Positions 15,985-22,482 of a stretch of DNA of 64,000 bases are shown in pieces (positions within the stretch are counted from its first letter, which is position 1; each line of letters begins with the position of its first letter). The position numbers were made by a program, and so were the translations under genes. The notes beneath the pieces were generated by a model. The model did not search any database and was not told the origin of the DNA. It saw only the letters and a list, made by a program, of their open reading frames with translations. Origin of the DNA: an uncultured Nocardioides sp. (GTDB taxonomy: Bacteria > Actinomycetota > Actinomycetes > Propionibacteriales > Nocardioidaceae); NCBI RefSeq assembly GCF_947488515.1, contig NZ_CANKZF010000004.1:124001-188000 (forward strand), in the 5' to 3' direction.

Positions 15985-17414
15985 GCGGGTTGTCCACCGC
16001 GGTCACCGACGCCATCGCGGCCATCGAGGCAGGACCCCAGGGGCCGTCGGTCGGGGCCTTCTTCGACCTCGACGGCACGCTCGTCGCGGGCTACACCGCC
16101 GCCACCTTCTACGGCGACCGGCTCAAGGGTCGCGACGTCTCGCCCGCGGAGTTCCTGCGCACCGTCGTCACCGCCGTGGACGGCGAGCTCGGCGGTGACC
16201 CGACGCGCATCGCGCACGTCGCCTTCTCGGCCATGCGCGGGGAGTCGGAGGAGGCCTTCGCCGACCTCGGCGAGCGGCTCTTCCGGTCCAAGATCGCCGG
16301 CACCATCCGGCGGGAGTCCCGCGCCCTCGTGCTGGCGCACCAACGCGCCGGCCACACGGTCGCCGTCGCATCGGCGGCCACGAAGTACCAGATCGCCCCC
16401 GTCGCCCGCGACCTCGGCGTCGAGCACCTCGTGTGCACTCGGCTCGTCGTCGAGGACGGTCAGTTCACCGGCGCCACCGACGGGCCCATGCTGTGGGGGC
16501 GCCACAAGGCCAGCGGCGTCCGGGCCTTCGCGCGCGAGCACGCGGTGGACCTCGCCCAGTCCTACGGCTACGGCAACGGCTACGAGGACGTCGCCTTCCT
16601 GTCCTCCGTCGGCCACCCCACCGCGCTCAACCCGCACCGCGACCTGCGCGCCGCCGCCGCGCGTCTCGGCTGGCCCGCCCTCGACCTCAGCGACCCGGTC
16701 GGCGGCTCGCTGCTCGCCGTCGGACGTACGGCGGCCGCGCTCGCCGGCATGAACGCGGGTGTCGGCCTCGGCCTGGCCTACGGGCTCGCGCGCGGCGACC
16801 TCCACGAGGGTCGCAACGCCGCGATCCGCCTCGCCACCCACCTGCCGATGGCGATCGCGGGCGTGTCGATGAACGTGCTCCACCAGGAGCGGCTCTGGAC
16901 CCACCGCCCCGCGATCTTCGTCGCCAACCACCAGAGCTCGCTCGACATCCCGGTCCTCGGCCGGCTGCTCGAGCGGGACTTCACCATCGTCGCCAAGAAG
17001 GAGGCGCGCTGGGACCCGCGGGCCGTGGTCGGGTCGGTCGTCATCGACCCCGCGTGGATCGACCGCTCCGACTCGGAGTCCGCCCGCGCGACGCTCGACG
17101 GGGTCGTCGAGCGGATCCGTTCGGGCACGTCACTGATGATCTTCCCGGAGGGCACCCGCTCGGCGACGCCGGTGCTCGGCCCGTTCCGCAAGGGCGCCTT
17201 CCACCTCGCGGCGCAGGCCGGCGTACCCGTCGTGCCGGTCGTGCTGCGCAACACCGGCGAGCTGATGCGACGCAGCTCGCTGGTGCTCAACCCCGGCGTC
17301 GTGGACGTGTGCGTGCTGGAGCCCGAGACCGACTGGAGCGTGGACGACATGAGCGAGCGCATCGCCGCGCTGCGCACGAAGTTCGAGGAGACCCTCGCGA
17401 GGTGGCCTGCATGA
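15981..17414 (+). CDS. HAD-IB phosphatase / PlsC acyltransferase fusion
   Basis: A 477-residue two-domain protein. Residues 20-220 form a SerB-like HAD-IB hydrolase (FFDLDGTLVAGYTAA; GYGNGYEDVAFL). Residues 275-470 form a 1-acylglycerol-3-phosphate acyltransferase with FVANHQSSLDIPVL (HX4D) and FPEGTRSATPVLGPFRKGAF. The fusion is well known in Actinobacteria and couples lysophosphatidate acylation with a phosphatase step, giving diacylglycerol-type products. It overlaps plsB by 4 bp (GTGA at 15981) and its stop (ATGA, 17411) begins the repeat element that separates it from the WS/DGAT gene. Confidence 0.92.
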   Translation: MSGLSTAVTDAIAAIEAGPQGPSVGAFFDLDGTLVAGYTAATFYGDRLKGRDVSPAEFLRTVVTAVDGELGGDPTRIAHVAFSAMRGESEEAFADLGERLFRSKIAGTIRRESRALVLAHQRAGHTVAVASAATKYQIAPVARDLGVEHLVCTRLVVEDGQFTGATDGPMLWGRHKASGVRAFAREHAVDLAQSYGYGNGYEDVAFLSSVGHPTALNPHRDLRAAAARLGWPALDLSDPVGGSLLAVGRTAAALAGMNAGVGLGLAYGLARGDLHEGRNAAIRLATHLPMAIAGVSMNVLHQERLWTHRPAIFVANHQSSLDIPVLGRLLERDFTIVAKKEARWDPRAVVGSVVIDPAWIDRSDSESARATLDGVVERIRSGTSLMIFPEGTRSATPVLGPFRKGAFHLAAQAGVPVVPVVLRNTGELMRRSSLVLNPGVVDVCVLEPETDWSVDDMSERIAALRTKFEETLARWPA

Positions 17415-17482
17415 AATCACCTCACGACCTTCTTCTCCTCCGCTCCGCTCCCCCGAACAACGCCGAGGGGACCCCGACATGA
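17411..17482 (+). repeat. RTGA-bounded intergenic element, copy 1
   Basis: The 64 bp between ATGA (stop of the HAD-PlsC gene) and ATGA (start of the WS/DGAT gene) match two other junctions in the window. Diagnostic parts are TTCTTCTCCTCCGCT, then GCTCCCCCGAACAAC, then GAGGGGACCCCGA. The element supplies the ribosome-binding site (GAGGGGA) for the next gene and could fold TCCCC with GGGGA. Confidence 0.85.
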
Positions 17483-18891
17483 GCGACGTCAGCGACGAGG
17501 ACGTCGAGCGTTGGTCCGGCGCGGCCGGGTGGTCCTCCGCGCCAGAGCTGACGGCCATGCAGACGCTGCTGTGGCGGGCCGAGCGCCACCCGGTGCAGTC
17601 CTCGACCTCGACCGTCGTGATCGACCTGGACCGGGCGCCCGACTGGGACCGCCTCGTCGCCGCGACCGAGTGGGGCACCCGGCTCGTACGCCGCCTGCGC
17701 CAGCGCGTCGTCGACCCTGTCGTGCCGACCGCCGCACCGACGTGGGCCGACGACCCGACCTTCGACCTCGCCTACCACCTGCGCCGCGAGCAGGTCGCGA
17801 GCCGCGAGGAGATGCTCGTCCACGCCGCCCAGATCGCGCTGCGACCCTTCGACCGCACCCGCCCGCTGTGGGAGGGCGTGCTCTTCGAGGGGCTCGGTGG
17901 AGGAGAGGGGGCCGGCGGGGCGGCGTACGTCCTCAAGATCCACCACGCGCTCGCCGATCCCCTCGGCACGGTGCAGCTGCTGTCGATGCTCCAGTCGGGG
18001 CAGCGCGCCCACACGCCGCGCAAGCCGCTGGGCGACGAGGTCGTGGCGCCGGTGGAGCCCGACCCGGTCGACCTCGCCGTCACCGGGTTCCGCACCGGCG
18101 TCGCGTCGCTGCCCGGGACCGTGCGGGCGACCGTCCGCCGCGTCGGGCTCGCGGCGACGCGACCGCAGCTGGTCGTGGGTTCGACCCTGCGCTACGGCGC
18201 GTCCGTACGACGGCTGCTCACCCAGGCCGCACCGCCCTCGCCGGAGCTGTCGCCCCGCACCGGGCGCATGTGGTCGTTCCTCACCCTCGACGCGCCCCTC
18301 GAGCCGCTCCGCTCGGTCGCCCGGCTCGGCGGCGGCACCCTCGACGACGCAGCCGTGGCGCTGGTCCTCGGCGGGCTGCGGCGCTACCACGCCCGCCGCG
18401 ACAGCACGGTCGCCGAGCTCCCCGTCGGGGTGCGCGTCTCGCTCGACCGGGCTGACGACCTCGGCAACCGCTTCGCCGGCGCGCTGATCTCGGGGCCCCT
18501 CTCCATCGAGGACCCCGTGGACCGGGTCGCCGCCGTGCGGGGCGAGGTGCTGTCGCTGCACACCGAGCGTGCCCTCGAGGTGCTCGACGTCGCCGCACCC
18601 CTGCTGAACCGGATGCCGTCCTTCGTGGGGGCGTCCGCCCTGCGCACCGCCGAGGCGCCCGACGCCTTCGTCCTCACGCTGCCCGGGCCGCCGCACCGCC
18701 GCTACATGGCCGGCGCCGAGGTGCAGGGGATGTACGTCCTGGGGCCGCTGCCCGGCGCTGCGCTCACCGTCTGCCTGGTGACCTGCGGCGACACCGCTTG
18801 CATCGGCGTCAACGTCGACGCGAGCGCGGTCGCCGACCTCGCCGGGCTCGCCGAGTGCCTGGCGGAGGAAGTGGCTGCCTTCGCCGGCTGA
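17479..18891 (+). CDS. Wax ester synthase/diacylglycerol acyltransferase (WS/DGAT)
   Basis: A 470-residue O-acyltransferase that makes triacylglycerol or wax esters from acyl-CoA. The catalytic region is LKIHHALADPLGTVQLLSML: the canonical HHxxxDG motif is present as HHALADP, so both His and the Asp are kept but Gly is Pro. The C-terminal WS/DGAT domain contains VRVSLDRADDLGNRFAG and LPGPPHRRYMAGAEV. It is the third gene of the acyl-glycerol set, separated from the second only by a repeat element. Confidence 0.87.
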   Translation: MSDVSDEDVERWSGAAGWSSAPELTAMQTLLWRAERHPVQSSTSTVVIDLDRAPDWDRLVAATEWGTRLVRRLRQRVVDPVVPTAAPTWADDPTFDLAYHLRREQVASREEMLVHAAQIALRPFDRTRPLWEGVLFEGLGGGEGAGGAAYVLKIHHALADPLGTVQLLSMLQSGQRAHTPRKPLGDEVVAPVEPDPVDLAVTGFRTGVASLPGTVRATVRRVGLAATRPQLVVGSTLRYGASVRRLLTQAAPPSPELSPRTGRMWSFLTLDAPLEPLRSVARLGGGTLDDAAVALVLGGLRRYHARRDSTVAELPVGVRVSLDRADDLGNRFAGALISGPLSIEDPVDRVAAVRGEVLSLHTERALEVLDVAAPLLNRMPSFVGASALRTAEAPDAFVLTLPGPPHRRYMAGAEVQGMYVLGPLPGAALTVCLVTCGDTACIGVNVDASAVADLAGLAECLAEEVAAFAG

Positions 18892-18910
18892 GCTCCCTCG
18901 CCGCGCGGTC

Positions 18911-18960
18911 GCGGTGCCTGAGCCACATTCCGACGGCGCGAGACGTGGCTGGGACACCGC
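18911..18960. repeat. 50-bp hairpin element C, copy 1
   Basis: Ends GCGGTG and CACCGC pair, and internal AGCCAC pairs with GTGGCT. A second 50-bp copy (40 of 50 identical) follows at 18993. Both lie between the convergent WS/DGAT and GNAT genes. They may be bidirectional terminators or palindromic repeats. Confidence 0.7.
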
Positions 18961-18992
18961 TCGCCGGCGTGTCGGTCAGGTGTCGCGGTCGA

Positions 18993-19042
18993 GCGGTGCG
19001 TGAACCACATTGCAGCGGCGGGAAATGTGGGTGGGGCACCGC
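18993..19042. repeat. 50-bp hairpin element C, copy 2
   Basis: GCGGTGC pairs with GCACCGC at the ends, and CCACATT nearly pairs with AATGTGG inside. Compensating changes relative to copy 1 keep the pairing. It ends 7 bp before the GNAT stop. Confidence 0.7.
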
Positions 19043-19049
19043 TCAGCGG

Positions 19050-19514
19050 TCAATCGGTCGGGCCGACGTAGTAGAGCATCCGGTAGTCCACGCCCTCCTC
19101 GATGTTCACGAAGCCGTGGCGCTCGTAGAACCGGCGGGTGTCCACGTCGACCTCGTCGACACCGATGTGCATCTCCGGCGACCCGAGGTCGCGGGCGAGG
19201 CGGCGGCACAGGGCCAGGATCTGCGTGCCGATGCCGCCGGAGCGGAGGGCGGGCACGACGTAGAGCTCCTCGAGCTGGGAGACGGGTCCGTCGAACCAGA
19301 TGGCCGGCCGCAGGCTCACCAGGGCGAACCCCACTGCCTCGCCGTCGTCCTCGGCGAGGACGGCCACGATCTCGGGCAGCGCGAGGATGCGGGTGAACCG
19401 CTCGGCCAGCACGTCGGCGTCGTCGGTCTCGGTCTCGAACTCGGTGTTGAAGTCCCAGAGCAGCCGGCCCAGGACGGCCGCGTCCCCGGGGGTGGCGCGG
19501 CGGACGGTGCTCAC
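19050..19514 (-). CDS. GNAT-family N-acetyltransferase
   Basis: A 154-residue acetyl-CoA-dependent acetyltransferase. Motif B/A of the GNAT fold is seen as LEELYVVPALRSGGIGTQILALC (R/Q-x-x-G-x-G/A present as RSGGIG), and the C terminus holds TRRFYERHGFVN. The acceptor is not predictable. It overlaps tadA by 4 bp (ATGA at 19511-19514), so it is translationally coupled to it and may be co-expressed with tRNA modification genes. Confidence 0.88.
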   Translation of the reverse strand: MSTVRRATPGDAAVLGRLLWDFNTEFETETDDADVLAERFTRILALPEIVAVLAEDDGEAVGFALVSLRPAIWFDGPVSQLEELYVVPALRSGGIGTQILALCRRLARDLGSPEMHIGVDEVDVDTRRFYERHGFVNIEEGVDYRMLYYVGPTD

Positions 19515-19987
19515 CGGAGGCCCGCCGAGCGGTGGCGGGCGAAGAAGCCGTCGAGGAGGGCGGTGGACTCGTCGGCGAGCACCCCGGCGACCACCTCGGG
19601 ACGGTGGTTGAGCCGGCGGTCACGCACGACGTCCCACAGCGAGCCCACGGCGCCCAGCTTGTCGTCGTACGCCCCGAAGACGAGGCGGTCGACCCGCGCG
19701 AGCACGACGGCGCCGGCGCACATCGTGCACGGCTCGAGCGTGACGACGAGCGTGCAGCCGGAGAGCCGCCACTCGCCGCGGGTGGCCGCGGCGGCGCGGA
19801 GGGCGACGACCTCCGCGTGGCCGGTCGGGTCGTGGTGGGACTCGCGGGTGTTGTGGCCCGTGGCGACGACCGCGCCGGACGCGTCGAGGACCACCGCGCC
19901 GACCGGTACGTCGTCCGCTGCCAGCGCAGCCTGCGCCTCGGTCAGGGCGAGGCGCATCGCGTCGTCCCAGGGGCCGGTCGGACTCAT
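19511..19987 (-). CDS. tadA: tRNA-specific adenosine deaminase TadA
   Basis: A 158-residue cytidine/deoxycytidylate-deaminase-fold enzyme that converts A34 to inosine in tRNA-Arg(ACG). The zinc site is complete: HAE in PTGHAEVVAL and PCTMC in LEPCTMCAGA. The DDKLGAVGSL segment is typical of TadA. ATG 19987 is the RTGA boundary of a repeat element that separates it from the upstream TadA-associated gene. It overlaps the GNAT gene downstream. Confidence 0.95.
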   Translation of the reverse strand: MSPTGPWDDAMRLALTEAQAALAADDVPVGAVVLDASGAVVATGHNTRESHHDPTGHAEVVALRAAAATRGEWRLSGCTLVVTLEPCTMCAGAVVLARVDRLVFGAYDDKLGAVGSLWDVVRDRRLNHRPEVVAGVLADESTALLDGFFARHRSAGLR

Positions 19988-20052
19988 CCGGGGTCCCCGC
20001 GGCGTTGTTCGGGGGAGCGCAGCGGAGGAGAAGAAGGTCGGGGGGTGGTCAT
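19984..20052 (-). repeat. RTGA-bounded intergenic element, copy 2
   Basis: The minus-strand 61 bp between ATGA (stop of the TadA-associated gene) and ATGA (tadA start) match the copies at 17411 and 58497, with TTCTTCTCCTCCGCT, GCTCCCCCGAACAAC and GGGGACCCCG in the same order. It supplies the tadA ribosome-binding region. Confidence 0.85.
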
Positions 20053-20534
20053 GCCGAGGTGAGGCCGACCGCGTCGTCGAAGAGCTCGCCGAAGCCGAGG
20101 CGGCGGGCGATCTCGGAGAGCATCTCGTCAGGGTAGAGCTCGACGTCGTCGAGGAGCGCGCCGAGGTCGATGGCATGGAGGCCGAGGTCACCGAGCAGGC
20201 CGAGGTCGCCGGCCGGCACCTCGACGTCGTCGTCCTCCGGCGGCGGCAGGCCGAGGAAGTCGATCACCGACTGGGCGAGCTCCCACTCGTCGGCGGCGGT
20301 GACGTCGGAGAGCAGCGCGCGCGTGCTCGCACCTGTCACGCGGACGAGCACGAAGAAGTCCTCGTCGACGGCGACCATGCCCACCGCGCCCTCGTCGCGC
20401 GCGACCTGGCGCAGCGCGTGGCTGAGGGAGTCGACGGAGTCGAAGGCGGGCGAGGCGATCTCCTGCACCTGCCACGCCCCGTCCTCGCGGAACGCAGCCA
20501 GCGCGAAGTCGACCTCGCCGGACTGCTCGGACAT
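20049..20534 (-). CDS. TadA-associated protein (TIGR03941-like)
   Basis: A 161-residue acidic cytoplasmic protein with no known motif. Its place directly upstream of tadA and its sequence (GAWQVQEI near the N terminus, MVAVDEDFFVLVRVTG in the middle, ELAQSVIDFLGLP) fit the actinobacterial family annotated as putative tRNA adenosine deaminase-associated protein. Its role is unknown. ATG 20534 follows GGAGGTGTGGGG. Only a repeat element separates it from tadA. Confidence 0.8.
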   Translation of the reverse strand: MSEQSGEVDFALAAFREDGAWQVQEIASPAFDSVDSLSHALRQVARDEGAVGMVAVDEDFFVLVRVTGASTRALLSDVTAADEWELAQSVIDFLGLPPPEDDDVEVPAGDLGLLGDLGLHAIDLGALLDDVELYPDEMLSEIARRLGFGELFDDAVGLTSA

Positions 20535-20632
20535 CCCCACACCTCCCTCGTCCAATCCCTCCTCCAATGTCGCAGAAAGGATGGGGACCGCCAACCCTCT
20601 GCGGCGTCTCGATCGGCGAGCTGCCTCCCCAC

Positions 20633-20638
20633 TAGGGT
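20633..20638 (+). promoter_or_regulatory. -10 box TAGGGT, leaderless upp
   Basis: The box ends 7 nt before ATG 20646. The region 20535-20645 holds only this and the divergent TadA-associated start. Confidence 0.55.
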
Positions 20639-20645
20639 GACCCCC

Positions 20646-21287
20646 ATGCGCCTGCACGTGGTGAACCACCCGCTCGTCTCCCACAAGCTCACCGTCCTGC
20701 GCGACCAGGACACCGACTCCCCGACGTTCCGTCGGCTGACCGACGAGCTGGTGACCCTGCTGGCCTACGAGGCGACCCGCGAGGTACGCGTCGACCCGCG
20801 GCCGATCACCACGCCCGTCGGCCCGACGACCGGGGTCTACCTCGCCCAGCCCAAGCCGATGGTCGTCCCGATCCTGCGCGCCGGGCTCGGCATGCTCGAC
20901 GGCATGATGCGGCTGCTGCCGACGGCCGAGGTCGGCTTCCTCGGCATGGTCCGCAACGAGGAGACCCTCGAGGCCTCGACCTACGCCGAGCGCCTCCCCG
21001 AGGACCTCTCGGGCCGCCAGTGCTACGTGCTCGACCCGATGCTCGCGACCGGCGGCACGCTCGCCGCGGCCATCCGCTTCCTCACCGACCGGGGTGCCGA
21101 CGACATCACCGCGATCTGCCTGCTGGTCGCGCCGGAGGGCGTCGAGAACCTCGAGAAGGCCCTCGACGGGCTCGAGGTGCCGGTCACCGTCGTGACCGCG
21201 GCGCTCGACGAGAAGCTCAACGACAAGGGCTACATCGTCCCCGGCCTCGGCGACGCCGGCGATCGGCTCTACGGCGTCGCGCACTGA
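20646..21287 (+). CDS. upp: Uracil phosphoribosyltransferase
   Basis: A 213-residue pyrimidine-salvage enzyme: uracil plus PRPP gives UMP. The type I PRTase PRPP-binding loop is present as YVLDPMLATGGTLAAAI. Other family motifs are HPLVSHKLTVLRD at the N terminus, VVPILRAGLGMLDG, and the uracil-binding YIVPGLGDAGDRLYG at the C terminus. ATG 20646 is preceded at the right distance by TAGGGT for a leaderless mRNA. It is monocistronic; its 3' end meets palindromic element B. Confidence 0.97.
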   Translation: MRLHVVNHPLVSHKLTVLRDQDTDSPTFRRLTDELVTLLAYEATREVRVDPRPITTPVGPTTGVYLAQPKPMVVPILRAGLGMLDGMMRLLPTAEVGFLGMVRNEETLEASTYAERLPEDLSGRQCYVLDPMLATGGTLAAAIRFLTDRGADDITAICLLVAPEGVENLEKALDGLEVPVTVVTAALDEKLNDKGYIVPGLGDAGDRLYGVAH

Positions 21288-21297
21288 CGCTCGCGCG

Positions 21298-21352
21298 CTG
21301 GGTCGAGTGCGCTCGCGGTAGGAGTGGCCGCGGCGCCGCGCACTCAACCCAG
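21298..21352. repeat. Palindromic element B, left copy
   Basis: Fifteen-bp arms (21298-21312 and 21338-21352, one mismatch) built on GGGTCGAGTGCGC, enclosing a 25-nt loop. It contains the stop codon of the DUF559/AbiEi-type gene. An inverted copy of the same 51-bp core (45 of 51 matching) lies at 22309-22359, on the other side of that gene. Confidence 0.9.
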
Positions 21353-22255
21353 AGGGGGTACGCCGAGCGCCAGCAGGTCCTGCATCACCTCCCAGGGCTC
21401 GTGCCGGAGCTCCCAGGCAGAGCACTGCACGACCGTCCGCGTGACGTTGGTGAGCTGCCGGTTGCGCCGGCGGTCGAGCGTCGCCTGCTGCGGGTCGTCG
21501 TGCACGCCACCGTCCACCTCAAGGACGAGCACGCGCCCGTCGGCCAGTCGCCACTCGGCATCGGTGTAGCGCCGCCGTCCGCGGCTGTCGGTCCGTGAGC
21601 GCTGGGACCTGGGGGGCCGGACGCCGTAGGCACGGCAGGCCTTGCGCAGGTCGACCTCCGCCATCGAGTGGGCACCGTGGCCGACGTCCGAGAGGAGGTC
21701 GCGCAAGTCCCGGGAGCGGCGCAGGGGCGTGAGCCGGTCCACCCATTCGACCAGGGCGTCGGCGGTCGTGAGCCGCTGCTGCACCGTCGCGGCGACGGCT
21801 CCGAGTGCCGTACGCAGGTGTGGCTCGTGGGCGGCAAACATCAGCACGGCGGGCTCGAGGCGGCACACGGGCAGCTCACCCGGGCCGACCAGCAACCTGG
21901 TGGGTCTCCTCGTCCGGAAGAACCGGTAGCCGGCGAGCGGGTCGAAGCTCATCGGGTTGCTGACCAGGATGGTGATCTCGTCCCGGTCCCATCGGCGAAG
22001 CCCGCGGACACCGGCGGCGTTCAGCGCCCCGACCATCGCGCCCGACCCGGCGTGGAGCACCCCGAGCCAGAGGGCCTGCTCGGGCGAGAGGGGTCCCGTC
22101 GTCGTGCTGACCACCTCCCCGGACCTGGTCGCCCAGCGCCCAACGCGTACGTGGTTGCGGATCTCGCCGCGCGACACCCCGAGCTCGCGGAGCTGGCGGT
22201 GGCTCACCAGGCCCGCCTGCACCTCGGCGAGCTGCCTCCACGGTCGATCCCCCAT
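21344..22255 (-). CDS. AbiEi-like / DUF559 (Vsr-fold) protein
   Basis: A 303-residue protein. The N-terminal 55 residues (AGLVSHRQLRELGVSRGEI, then RVGRWATRSGEVV) resemble the winged-helix start of AbiEi-type antitoxin proteins. The C-terminal part is a DUF559/Vsr-like PD-(D/E)XK nuclease fold: Asp232, Glu246-Val-Asp248-Gly, His252, then Asp261-x-Arg263. Such genes are frequent and sporadic in Nocardioides-type genomes with no established function. ATG 22255 is used; seven more upstream codons are possible. No toxin partner is adjacent. The gene is enclosed by inverted copies of palindromic element B. Confidence 0.8.
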   Translation of the reverse strand: MGDRPWRQLAEVQAGLVSHRQLRELGVSRGEIRNHVRVGRWATRSGEVVSTTTGPLSPEQALWLGVLHAGSGAMVGALNAAGVRGLRRWDRDEITILVSNPMSFDPLAGYRFFRTRRPTRLLVGPGELPVCRLEPAVLMFAAHEPHLRTALGAVAATVQQRLTTADALVEWVDRLTPLRRSRDLRDLLSDVGHGAHSMAEVDLRKACRAYGVRPPRSQRSRTDSRGRRRYTDAEWRLADGRVLVLEVDGGVHDDPQQATLDRRRNRQLTNVTRTVVQCSAWELRHEPWEVMQDLLALGVPPLG

Positions 22256-22308
22256 CGCGGCAGTCTGCGGTGGCACGGCCCGTCGCCGCTCGGCTCATCC
22301 ACAGCCCG

Positions 22309-22359
22309 GGGTCGAGTGCGCAGCGGCGCGGCGACTACTGCCGCGAGCGCACTCGACCC
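22309..22359. repeat. Palindromic element B, right copy
   Basis: Perfect 13-bp arms (GGGTCGAGTGCGC and its complement) around a 25-nt loop. It lies in the divergent region between the DUF559 gene and pntA, where a terminator is not expected. Reverse-complemented, it matches the left copy at 45 of 51 positions. Confidence 0.9.
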
Positions 22360-22482
22360 GCGGGTCGATGTGGTCCACGCCACATGAGACAGCGGTGTGG
22401 GCCCGGCCTTTTCGGTACGTTGTGCCCGGCCACACCCCCGCAGGTCAGCCCCAGACATCGAGCGCCCTCCCAGGAGGCAGCA

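Noticed and set aside
18798..21287. 829-codon plus-strand frame joined to upp
   Set aside because: Only the last 213 codons resemble a protein (Upp). The rest is antisense to the GNAT, tadA and TadA-associated genes.
21344..22255. Complete AbiE-type toxin-antitoxin system
   Set aside because: Only the AbiEi-like N-terminal fold is present. No nucleotidyltransferase toxin (AbiEii) is adjacent, and the C-terminal part is nuclease-like.
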